Origin: JBFKMV01 sp041629655
GTDB lineage: Bacteria > Acidobacteriota > Polarisedimenticolia > Polarisedimenticolales > Polarisedimenticolaceae
Assembly: GCA_041629655.1 (NCBI GenBank)
Contig: JBFKMV010000153.1
Span: 1 to 12,800 of the forward strand
Length of the DNA stretch: 12,800 nucleotides
Direction of reading: 5' to 3'
The translations under genes were made by a program, and so were the position numbers. Under the pieces are notes generated by a model. That model was not told the origin of the DNA. It did no database searches and saw only the letters and a program-made list of their open reading frames with translations. Every line of letters starts with the position of its first letter. Position 1 is the first letter of the stretch. This document shows positions 1 to 6,431 of the stretch, in pieces.

Positions 1-1628
1 AGCGAGCGCTCCAGCGCGACCCGCACGCTGACCGGGCCGCGGTACAGGCCGTCGTAGTTCTCGGGTCGCCACGGCCGCCCGCCGGCCAGCAGCTCGATCG
101 GCTCGTCGTCGAGCCGTGAGGCCGGCGTCAACCCACCGGGCTCGCCGGCGATGGCGCGCTCGAACGCCGCCGCGAAGACGAACGGCTTGAAGCACGAGCC
201 CGGCTGCCGCCGGGCCTGGACGGCCCGGTTGAACTGCGAGCTCTTGTAGTCGCGCCCGCCGACCATCGCCCGGATCGCGCCGCTCCGCGGGTCCAGCACG
301 ACCAGCGCACCCTGCAAGGTCCGCTCACCCCGCTGTCTCCGGACCAGCGGCGCCTCCCGTTCCAGCCGCTCCAGGCCCTCGGACAGCGCGCGCTCGGCAC
401 TCTCCTGGAGCAACGTGTCCACGGTGGTCACGATCGACAGGCCCTGCTCCTCCAGCACCCGCCGCGGGTACAGCTCGGAGACCTGCGCGATCGCGTAGTC
501 GACGATGTACGGGGCACGCGTGAAGCCGCCGCCGCCGCTGCCCAGCTCGACCCGCTCGGCGCGGGCCCGTTCCAGCTCGGCGGCGTCGATGAACCCGGCG
601 CGGTGCATCGCCTCGAGCACCTGGTCGCGCCGCTCGAGCGCGCGCTCGGGGTTCACGAACGGGTTGTAGCGGCCGGGACTCTTGATCAGGCCCGCCAGCA
701 GCGCCGACTCCCCGGTCGTCAGGTCGCCCAGGTCGCGGCCGAAGTAGAACCGCGCCGCCGCCTGGACCCCGCAGATCGCCACGCTGCCCCGCTGTCCCAG
801 GTAGACCTCGTTCAGGTACACCTCCAGGATGCGGTCCTTGGGGTAGCGCAGGTCGAGCAACACGGACATCGGCAGCTCGCGCAGCTTGCGCCACCACGTA
901 CGTTGCTGCCCCAGGAACAGGTTCTTGACCGTCTGCTGGGTCACGGTGCTGCCGCCCTGGACGATCCGGCCGCTTCTCAGGTTCGCCGCGGCGGCGCGCA
1001 GCACGGCCCGCAGGTCCACGCCCCCGTGGTCGTAGAAGCGGGCATCCTCGGCGGCCAGCACGGCGTGCACGAAACGCTCCGGCACCTGCCCGAGCCGCAC
1101 CACCTCCCGATCCTCCTGGCGCGGGCCGTAGACCGCCGCGATCAGCTCCGGCTCCAGCTCCAGCCGCGCGACACGCCGGCCGTCCAGCTCGCGGATCGAG
1201 GAGATCCACGTGCCGTCGAAACGCACCGCCACCGCGCGCGGAGCGGCGGCCCCGGCGGAGCGCGGCCCCACCGGGCGCGGCAGGATCTCGACGGTCCGCC
1301 CGTGCACGCGGAACTGCCCGGGGCGGGTCGGGCTGTCGGCCGACCGCGCGTAACCCGCACGCTCCAGCCGGCGGACCAGCGCGTCGGCGCCGAGCGCGGC
1401 GCCGGGGCGCAGCACGGTGGCGTCGGCGTAGATCCGGGACGGCAGCTTCCACAGCCGTCCCTCGAAACGGGTTGTGACGTCGACGTAGAGATAGAGCGAG
1501 ACCGCCGCAGCCACGACGGCAACCACGGACGACGAGGCTGCGAGCAGGCGCAGCAGCCTGCCCCGCGACGCGCGCTTGCCGCGGCGCCGCTTGCGCCCCC
1601 GCTCGGACCGGGTCTTGGAGCCGGCCAT
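1..1628 (-). CDS. mrcB: Bifunctional penicillin-binding protein 1B (glycosyltransferase/transpeptidase), 3' end outside window
   Basis: Class A PBP: it polymerises lipid II into glycan strands and cross-links the stem peptides on the outer face of the cytoplasmic membrane. The first 542 codons are visible. In order: a short cytoplasmic tail rich in Lys/Arg (about residues 3-22), one membrane anchor (about 23-47), a UB2H-like region (about 60-140, typical of PBP1B rather than PBP1A), then the glycosyltransferase domain with EDARFYDHGG (catalytic Glu194), GGSTVTQQ (225-232) and LNEVYLG. The transpeptidase domain follows with GSCFKPF, whose nucleophile is Ser478. The SxN and KTG motifs should lie beyond the left edge. 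The ATG is preceded by GAGG at close spacing. It lies 48 nt after the HU gene on the same strand, so co-transcription is possible. The family call is firm; PBP1B rather than PBP1A rests on the UB2H-like segment. Confidence 0.93.
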   Translation of the reverse strand, partial: MAGSKTRSERGRKRRRGKRASRGRLLRLLAASSSVVAVVAAAVSLYLYVDVTTRFEGRLWKLPSRIYADATVLRPGAALGADALVRRLERAGYARSADSPTRPGQFRVHGRTVEILPRPVGPRSAGAAAPRAVAVRFDGTWISSIRELDGRRVARLELEPELIAAVYGPRQEDREVVRLGQVPERFVHAVLAAEDARFYDHGGVDLRAVLRAAAANLRSGRIVQGGSTVTQQTVKNLFLGQQRTWWRKLRELPMSVLLDLRYPKDRILEVYLNEVYLGQRGSVAICGVQAAARFYFGRDLGDLTTGESALLAGLIKSPGRYNPFVNPERALERRDQVLEAMHRAGFIDAAELERARAERVELGSGGGGFTRAPYIVDYAIAQVSELYPRRVLEEQGLSIVTTVDTLLQESAERALSEGLERLEREAPLVRRQRGERTLQGALVVLDPRSGAIRAMVGGRDYKSSQFNRAVQARRQPGSCFKPFVFAAAFERAIAGEPGGLTPASRLDDEPIELLAGGRPWRPENYDGLYRGPVSVRVALERS

Positions 1629-1676
1629 GGGCCCTCGGTGACGGTCGGGACGTCGAGACTTCCCGGGCCCCGACTC

Positions 1677-1970
1677 CTACCGCCGCAGGGTTTCCTTCAG
1701 CGGCTTGCCGGCCTTGAAGGCGGGAGCGCGGGTGGCGGGAATGTCCAGCGTCTCACCGGTGTGCGGGTTGCGTCCCGTCCTGGCCTTGCGCTCGCGGGCT
1801 TCGAAAGTCCCGAAACCGCTGATAGCGACCTTGCCACCGTTGACCAGCTCGGCCGCGATCAGGCCGATGGCCGGGTCCGGGTCGAAGATCGCGTCCACGG
1901 CGGACCTCGCGTCGCGCAGCGGCAGGCCGGTCCGCTCCGCCACCATCTCGACGAGTTGCGCCTTGTTCAC
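1677..1970 (-). CDS. hup: HU-family nucleoid DNA-binding protein
   Basis: Small histone-like protein that dimerises, bends DNA and compacts the nucleoid. The 97-aa product starts NKAQLVEMVAERTGL, the usual HU N-terminal helix. It carries the family signature at residues 52-70 (GFGTFEARERKARTGRNP) with the intercalating RNP arm tip at 67-69, and ends in the usual PAFKAGKPLKETL. I chose the GTG start because it sits exactly at the HU N-terminus and follows GAGG by five bases. The product is slightly longer than the usual ~90 residues because of a few extra residues, DPDPAIGLIAAEL (30-42), between helix 2 and the first strand. It lies 68 nt downstream of the small conserved gene and 48 nt upstream of the PBP gene, all on one strand. 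Confidence 0.95.
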   Translation of the reverse strand: MNKAQLVEMVAERTGLPLRDARSAVDAIFDPDPAIGLIAAELVNGGKVAISGFGTFEARERKARTGRNPHTGETLDIPATRAPAFKAGKPLKETLRR

Positions 1971-2038
1971 GTCTGCCTCGCTTTCCCTCCGGGCTGCTCC
2001 GGAAGAAGTCCAGAAACCAAGCTTTGCCGGGCCGCTCT

Positions 2039-2434
2039 TCAGGACACGAGCTGCATCTCCTTCAGGGAGGAGCGGACCACGAAGATGCGGATATTGTTGT
2101 CCTCGTCGTCGACCGGAAAAAAGAAGAAACCGCGGCCTTCCTCGGACGAGTCCGGGATCGTGCCCCACATCGTCTCGCCGTCCTCGAAGGTCAGGATCGC
2201 CTTGCGGCCGGACCGCCGCGCATCGTCGAACTGCTGGCGCGCCACGAAATCCCGGTTGCCCATCCAGCTTTTCACGTAGAACAGGGCTTTCATCTCCTCG
2301 ACCGGCACCTTCAGCGGGACTCCCCCGCCCTCGGCAGGCAGCAGGTGGAAGCTCTCCCTCCCGGCGTCGAAGTCCTGGGTCAGCCCTTTGTGGATCGCCC
2401 CGTCCTTCATATGGACGACGACCTTGTTCTCCAT
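2039..2434 (-). CDS. Small conserved protein, DUF6982-like, function unknown
   Basis: This 131-aa soluble protein has no signal peptide or membrane segment. It looks like two related beta-rich halves. The first has VVVHMKDGAIHKGLTQDF and FHLLP (residues 5-33); the second has AILTFEDGETMWGTIP (79-94) followed by FFFFPVDDEDNNIRIFVVR (103-121). The DG-x(3-4)-KG/GT pattern and the FFFFP...NNIRIFVVRS tail resemble a family I recall as DUF6982, seen in Acidobacteriota and delta-type lineages, sometimes fused to signalling domains. That match is from memory and not verified. The start is well supported by GGAGGAG shortly before the ATG and by a plausible promoter just upstream. It leads the run into HU and PBP1B. 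No catalytic residues are evident, so a binding or regulatory role is more likely than an enzyme. Confidence 0.8.
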   Translation of the reverse strand: MENKVVVHMKDGAIHKGLTQDFDAGRESFHLLPAEGGGVPLKVPVEEMKALFYVKSWMGNRDFVARQQFDDARRSGRKAILTFEDGETMWGTIPDSSEEGRGFFFFPVDDEDNNIRIFVVRSSLKEMQLVS

Positions 2435-2463
2435 CCGGCTCCTCCGACGGTCGGGACGGGCGC

Positions 2464-2492
2464 ATCGTAGCCCGGAAGGCGCGCCCGGGCAA
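2464..2492 (-). promoter_or_regulatory. Putative sigma70-type promoter for the 2039-2434 gene
   Basis: Read on the minus strand, TTGCCC (2487-2492) and TACGAT (2464-2469) are separated by 17 nt. Each hexamer matches the consensus at four of six positions. Initiation near 2457 would leave about 23 nt of leader, enough for the GGAGGAG ribosome site. This is based on sequence match only. Confidence 0.45.
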
Positions 2493-2505
2493 TCTCAAGT
2501 GTAGC

Positions 2506-2533
2506 TTGACGCGGGACCGGCCGGGACTCTAAT
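2506..2533 (+). promoter_or_regulatory. Putative sigma70-type promoter for the HAMP gene
   Basis: TTGACG (2506-2511) and TCTAAT (2528-2533) are separated by 16 nt, each five of six to consensus. Transcription would begin near 2540, about 19 nt before the ATG at 2559, with GGGG lying between as a modest ribosome site. It runs divergent to, and within 15 bp of, the promoter for the 2039-2434 gene. Confidence 0.55.
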
Positions 2534-2558
2534 TTTAGGACTTTCAGGGGTTTTTCCG

Positions 2559-3128
2559 ATGCAGGCCAAAACTTCGGTCCTCGGTCGAGCGTTCCGCCGG
2601 CGCCGGTTCCTGGTCAACCGCCGGTTCCAGTTCCGCGTCGGAATGATGAGTGCAACATTGACGTTGCTGCTACTGCTGTTCTTCAACGTCAGCGTGTACC
2701 TCGCCGGCGCGATCAACCGGGACGCCATGGCCCGCGTCGCGCCCGAGCTCGAGGAGCTCATCGGGGCCCAGGACCAGATCCAGCTGATCCTGATGATCGC
2801 GGGATCGCTGGTGTTCCTGGGCGGCGTGTTCGTGATCAGCATCCTGGAAAGCCACAAGACGGCCGGCGCGGCCTTCAACATCGAGCGCCATCTGCGGAAG
2901 GTCCAGTCCGGCCACTACAACGTCCGGCTGCTGCTCCGCAAGGGTGACAACCTGCGCGAGCTGGAGAGCGCGTTCAACCGCATGGCCGAGTCGCTCCGGG
3001 AGCGGACCGCTCACGACGCCGAGGTGATCTCCGCGCTGGCCGCCCGCGCCGACAGCGTCGCCGGCGGCGGGGAGATCGCCGCCGAGCTGCGCCGGCTGGC
3101 CGACGAGCAGCGCGCGCGGACGACCTAG
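2559..3128 (+). CDS. Two-transmembrane HAMP-domain protein without an output domain
   Basis: A 189-aa inner-membrane protein. A basic cytoplasmic start (AFRRRRFLVNRRFQFRVG, residues 11-28) leads to TM1 (about 29-49), a short external loop of about 25 residues, TM2 (about 75-96), then a HAMP-like module (about 97-150, with ERHLRKVQSGHYNVRLLLRK and LRELESAFNRMAESLRERT) and an Ala-rich helical tail. HAMP modules normally pass signals from membrane sensors to kinase, cyclase or chemotaxis domains, but here the protein stops after the module. The loop is too small for a classical sensor domain. It may be an adaptor pairing with a separate partner or a reduced sensor; no partner is visible nearby. 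It has its own promoter. Its stop codon overlaps that of the convergent queC. Confidence 0.82.
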   Translation: MQAKTSVLGRAFRRRRFLVNRRFQFRVGMMSATLTLLLLLFFNVSVYLAGAINRDAMARVAPELEELIGAQDQIQLILMIAGSLVFLGGVFVISILESHKTAGAAFNIERHLRKVQSGHYNVRLLLRKGDNLRELESAFNRMAESLRERTAHDAEVISALAARADSVAGGGEIAAELRRLADEQRARTT

Positions 3129-3823
3129 CCGGCCGGGTCCGCGACGCCGGCCTCGCGAAAGCCACGGCGCCGCAGCTTGCACGCGTCGCACTCGCCGCAG
3201 GGCCGGGACCCGGGGCCCGGGTCGTAACACGAAACCGTCGACGCGAGATCGACCCCCAGCTCGAGCGCCAGCTTCACGATCTGCCCCTTGGTCATCCGCA
3301 GCAACGGCGCGTGGATGCGGAACCTCCGGCCCTCGATGCCCGCGCGCGTGGCCAGGTTGGCCAACCGCTCGAACGCCTCCAGGAACTCCGGCCGGCAGTC
3401 CGGGTACCCGCTGTAGTCGATCGCGTTGACCCCGAGGAACAGGTCGCGCGCCCCCAGCGTCTCCGCCCAGGCCAGGGCCAGCGAGAGCAGGACGGTGTTG
3501 CGCGCCGGCACGTACGTCGCCGGGATCCCCGATGCGATGTCCTCGTCCGAGCGCGCCTTCGGCACCTCGATCGCGGGATCGGTCAGCGCCGAACCGCCGG
3601 CGAACCCGAGGTCCACGGTGACGACGCGATGGGAGGCCGCGCCGAGCGAGGCCGCCACGCGACGCGCGGCCTCGACCTCGTGGGCGTGTCGCTGCCCGTA
3701 CGCCGCCGTCAGCGCGTGCGCCCGGTAGCCGGCGCGCAGCGCGTGGGCGAGGGTCGTCGCCGAGTCCAGCCCGCCCGAGAGCAGCACCACGGCCGGGCCG
3801 GGAGCTGCGCCGCCGGTGCCCAT
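3125..3823 (-). CDS. queC: 7-cyano-7-deazaguanine (preQ0) synthase QueC
   Basis: QueC converts 7-carboxy-7-deazaguanine to preQ0 using ATP and ammonia, in the cytoplasm, on the route to queuosine in tRNA. The 232-aa product begins near the ATP-pyrophosphatase loop SGGLDS (residues 16-21), has family stretches AYGQRHAHEVEAA (41-53), TYVPARNT (103-110) and GVNAIDYSGYPDCRPEF (131-147), and ends with the zinc ligands Cys199, Cys209, Cys212 and Cys215 (C-x9-C-x2-C-x2-C). Length and all key residues are normal. The ATG shares one base with the queE stop (TGATG), so translational coupling is expected. A longer open frame continues upstream through queE in a different frame, but family alignment fixes this start. 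Confidence 0.97.
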   Translation of the reverse strand: MGTGGAAPGPAVVLLSGGLDSATTLAHALRAGYRAHALTAAYGQRHAHEVEAARRVAASLGAASHRVVTVDLGFAGGSALTDPAIEVPKARSDEDIASGIPATYVPARNTVLLSLALAWAETLGARDLFLGVNAIDYSGYPDCRPEFLEAFERLANLATRAGIEGRRFRIHAPLLRMTKGQIVKLALELGVDLASTVSCYDPGPGSRPCGECDACKLRRRGFREAGVADPAG

Positions 3824-4470
3824 CAGACGCCGCGCTCGACCCCGGGCCACAGCGTCTTGTGGAGCTGGATCTGGACCCGCACCGGCAGACGGTCCTCCAG
3901 CACCCACTCCGCCAGACGGCCCGGATCGAGCTCGTCGTGCACGGGCGAGAACAGCACCGGCGCGAGCCGGTCGAGACCCCGCCGGCGCACCTGCTCCGCC
4001 GCCCACTGGTAATCGGCCCGGTCCCGGACCACGAACTTCAGCTCGTCGCCGGGCCGCAGGTCGTCGAGGTTCTCCCAGCGGTTGCGCTCGACCTCGCCGC
4101 TGCCGGGGCACTTCACGTCGACGATCCGTCCCACGCCCCGCGGCACCGCCTCGATGGGCAGGCTGCCGCCGGTCTCCAGCAGCACCCGCCGACCGCGCTC
4201 CAGCAACGCCTGCATCAACGGGATCACCTCGGGCTGCAACAGGGGCTCGCCGCCGGTGACCTCCACCAGCGGGCAATCGTAACGCTCCACCGCGGCGAGC
4301 ACGTCGTCCACCGACATCGCGCGGCCCTCGTGGAACGCGTAGGCCGTGTCGCACCACACGCAGCGCAGGTTGCAGCCGCTCAGCCGCACGAACACGCAGG
4401 GCTGCCCCGCGCGGGTCGACTCGCCCTGGATCGAATGGAAGATCTCGTTGACCTTCAGCACGCGGGTCAT
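3823..4470 (-). CDS. queE: 7-carboxy-7-deazaguanine synthase QueE (radical SAM)
   Basis: QueE performs the radical-SAM ring contraction of 6-carboxy-tetrahydropterin to 7-carboxy-7-deazaguanine, the substrate of the next gene product, QueC. The 215-aa protein shows EIFHSIQGEST (9-19), a CxxxCxxC iron-sulphur cluster motif at Cys33, Cys37 and Cys40 within SGCNLRCVWCDT, and the SAM-binding TGGEPLLQ (72-79). VDVKCPGSGE and the C-terminal HKTLWPGVERGV are also family-typical. The start is right at the family N-terminus, although no strong ribosome site precedes it. It is first in a two-gene unit and is coupled to queC by TGATG. queD and folE, which supply its substrate, are not in the window. Confidence 0.96.
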   Translation of the reverse strand: MTRVLKVNEIFHSIQGESTRAGQPCVFVRLSGCNLRCVWCDTAYAFHEGRAMSVDDVLAAVERYDCPLVEVTGGEPLLQPEVIPLMQALLERGRRVLLETGGSLPIEAVPRGVGRIVDVKCPGSGEVERNRWENLDDLRPGDELKFVVRDRADYQWAAEQVRRRGLDRLAPVLFSPVHDELDPGRLAEWVLEDRLPVRVQIQLHKTLWPGVERGV

Positions 4471-4520
4471 TCTACAGGCCCGATCGACCCGGGGCCGGGG
4501 GCCCTGCGGCGCTGCCGTGA

Positions 4521-4550
4521 ATTGTCACCGCGCTGCCAAAAACGGGCCAA
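4521..4550 (-). promoter_or_regulatory. Possible queE promoter with an overlapping GTGA-N4-TCAC site
   Basis: On the minus strand TTGGCC (4545-4550) and GACAAT (4521-4526) are separated by 18 nt. The -10-like hexamer lies inside an inverted repeat, GTGA-ATTG-TCAC (4517-4528), that could be an operator. Both hexamers are only partial matches, so this is a weak call. I saw no preQ1 riboswitch in the leader. Confidence 0.3.
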
Positions 4551-4688
4551 ACTGGGTCACCCCGCCAGGGCCGGGGGACCGACCGATTCCGGAAGTCACT
4601 GGCCGGCGGGAGGTTGCGTCAGCCGGCCGGACATCCGCATCCGGGAACGCCGATTGCATTGAATCGCGACACGGGGAAGAGGGCGAAC

Positions 4689-6005
4689 GTGCTGGAAACC
4701 GTCGTCGACCGGCTGCTGTCCGCCGAGGGCCTGATGCTCAGCGCCGCGGCCCTGATCACCGGGCTGGTGCTGACCCGGTTGCGATCGTTTCGCCGGGCCC
4801 GCTCCGACGAGCTGGAGCAGTTGCGGGTCGAGAAGACGCGCGCGGAAACCCAGGCCCGGGAACAGATGCGCATGGTGGCGCGGCTGCGCGCCGACGAGCG
4901 CACCGTGGCCAGCCTGGTGCGGTTCTTGCCCAGCGTCGTGCGCGAGCTGAACATGGCGCACCTGGACCCCAACCGGGTCCCGAACCTGATCGTGCAGCTG
5001 GCCACCGCGATCTTCGAGCCGGAGCAGGTGCTGCTGTTCCTGTACGGCGCGCCCGGGGCCGCCAAGCAGGACACCGCGCTGCGGCTGCGCGCCCACCACG
5101 GGCTGAGCAAGATCCCGCACACCGCCTCGGTGATCGCGCTGGGCGCGGGCAAGATCGGCTGGGTCGCCGAGCACAGGATCGAGATGGCGACCGAGGACTG
5201 GCTGAACTTCTCGCGAACCGAGGGCAACACCGTCGCGCACAACCATCCCTCGTTCCATCTCGACCTGATCGCACCGCTGGTCCACCACTCCGACAAGCAG
5301 GAGGAGCTGCTGGGCGTGCTGTGCGTGGGCAAGTCCAGCGCCCGGCCGCGCGATCCCAAGCTGATGATCCAGATGGTGACCAACCTGGGCTCGCTGGCCC
5401 TGATGAACTCGTACAACCTGCGCCAGCTCCGGGAGCAGGCGAACAATGACGGCCTGACCGGCCTGACCAACAAGCGCGCGTTCCTGGAGCAGCTCGGGAT
5501 CCTGATGACCACGGCGGAGCGCGAGGCGCGCAAGGCCTCGGTGTTCATCTTCGACATCGATCACTTCAAGCACTACAACGACACCAACGGCCACATGGCC
5601 GGCGACGACCTGCTGAAGACGCTGGCGCGGGTCGTCCGCGACAAGGTGCGACCCGTCGACATGCTGGCACGCTACGGGGGTGAGGAGTTCATCGTGGCGA
5701 TGCCGGACGTCGACGCCGCCGAAGCGTTGTCGCTCGCGGAACGGATCCGGGAGGCGGTCGCTTCCTACCCGTTCCAGCACGGGGAGACCCAGCCTCACGG
5801 CCGGATCTCGATCAGCGGGGGCGTGGCCTCGTTTCCGATGGACGGCTCGAACGGCAACGACCTGATCAAGAACGCGGACCAGGCCCTGTACCAGGCCAAG
5901 GAGGCGGGGCGCAACCGGGTGGGCCGCTACCGCGGCGTCAACATCGGCGACGCCCCCTCGACCGACCCTGCGGGGTGGCCGGGAAGCGGGAGGCAGGCCG
6001 GCTGA
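4689..6005 (+). CDS. Membrane-anchored GAF-GGDEF diguanylate cyclase
   Basis: Makes the second messenger c-di-GMP from two GTP at the inner membrane. The 438-aa protein has one N-terminal membrane segment (about 12-30), a charged coiled-coil linker (about 37-75), a GAF-like sensor region (about 85-240), then DGLTGLTNKR (254-263) opening the cyclase domain. The active-site loop is GGEEF (330-334). The inhibitory product-binding site RPVD (321-324) lies exactly five residues before it, so it should be active and feedback-inhibited. FDIDHFKHYND (288-298) supplies metal and base contacts. I chose the GTG start because AAGAGGG sits five bases before it; an in-frame TTG at 4614 would add 25 residues but has no better support. 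The ligand of the GAF region cannot be told from sequence. Confidence 0.92.
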   Translation: MLETVVDRLLSAEGLMLSAAALITGLVLTRLRSFRRARSDELEQLRVEKTRAETQAREQMRMVARLRADERTVASLVRFLPSVVRELNMAHLDPNRVPNLIVQLATAIFEPEQVLLFLYGAPGAAKQDTALRLRAHHGLSKIPHTASVIALGAGKIGWVAEHRIEMATEDWLNFSRTEGNTVAHNHPSFHLDLIAPLVHHSDKQEELLGVLCVGKSSARPRDPKLMIQMVTNLGSLALMNSYNLRQLREQANNDGLTGLTNKRAFLEQLGILMTTAEREARKASVFIFDIDHFKHYNDTNGHMAGDDLLKTLARVVRDKVRPVDMLARYGGEEFIVAMPDVDAAEALSLAERIREAVASYPFQHGETQPHGRISISGGVASFPMDGSNGNDLIKNADQALYQAKEAGRNRVGRYRGVNIGDAPSTDPAGWPGSGRQAG

Positions 6006-6009
6006 GCCG

Positions 6010-6018
6010 TGCTACGAT
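6010..6018 (+). promoter_or_regulatory. Possible extended -10 promoter for the 6047-6406 gene
   Basis: TGC-TACGAT fits an extended -10 element (TGn followed by a -10 hexamer), which can work with a poor -35; none is seen upstream. Initiation near 6025 would fall just before the GAGGG ribosome site. The gene may equally be read through from the cyclase. Confidence 0.3.
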
Positions 6019-6046
6019 GGCGCTGCGGTGGGTGAAGAGGGCACCC

Positions 6047-6406
6047 ATGGAAAGAAGTTCGCGAGCGACACGTGCGCGGCCGACGTCGCGCACGCCGACC
6101 TACCGCGGCACGCTGCTGGGAGACGGGCGGCCCGGGCCGATCGAGCAACGCATCGGCCGCCGCCTCGTCCGGCTGATCGATCCCGAATCGGACGAGGGTC
6201 TCGATCTGCTGGACGCCGGCCGGGTCGACCTGATCGGCCCCGACGGCGACGCCCTGGGCCGGCTGACCACGGGCGAGGCCTACCGGCTGCTGCTCGAACG
6301 CCTCGAGCGCCGGCTGGACCGGAGGCTCGGCCGGGCCGACAGCGCTGCGGTGCGCGACGGCATGGAGCGGGTGCGGGGCTGGTCGCGGCGCCTGCGGCGG
6401 GGCTGA
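6047..6406 (+). CDS. Small basic protein of unknown function
   Basis: I do not recognise this 119-aa protein. It has a Ser/Arg/Thr-rich, probably disordered start (1-20), a middle segment RGTLLGDGRPGPIEQRIGRR, an acidic stretch LIDPESDEGLDLLDAG (43-58), then LIGPDGDALGRLTTGEAYR and a strongly charged amphipathic helix rich in Arg, Leu and Glu (about 77-97) likely to form a coiled coil. It has no cysteines, signal peptide or membrane segment. The ATG at 6047 is favoured because GAGGG lies five bases upstream; an in-frame ATG at 6017 would add ten residues without a ribosome site. It follows the diguanylate cyclase by 41 nt on the same strand, so co-expression is possible. Any link to c-di-GMP is speculation. 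Confidence 0.65.
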   Translation: MERSSRATRARPTSRTPTYRGTLLGDGRPGPIEQRIGRRLVRLIDPESDEGLDLLDAGRVDLIGPDGDALGRLTTGEAYRLLLERLERRLDRRLGRADSAAVRDGMERVRGWSRRLRRG

Positions 6407-6431
6407 CGCTCCGGCGACCGGCCCGGCGTCA
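6404..6431. terminator. Possible bidirectional hairpin between convergent genes
   Basis: TGACGC (6404-6409) and GCGTCA (6426-6431) form a perfect six-base outer stem, with an inner CCGG-CGA-CCGG stem (6411-6421). The two outer arms contain the stop codons of both convergent genes. There is no T tract on either side, so it is not a classical intrinsic terminator. It could pause transcription or protect mRNA ends. Confidence 0.3.

Noticed and set aside
603..2279. Plus-strand open frame of 558 codons across the PBP, HU and 2039-2434 genes
   Set aside because: Antisense shadow; it crosses gene boundaries and spacers and has no recognisable domain.
4471..4688. Riboswitch (preQ1 or c-di-GMP) in the spacer between queE and the cyclase gene
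   Set aside because: I could not find the conserved core of either class on either strand. A 7-bp inverted repeat (4601-4607 with 4622-4628) is made of self-complementary GGCCGGC and means little at this GC content.
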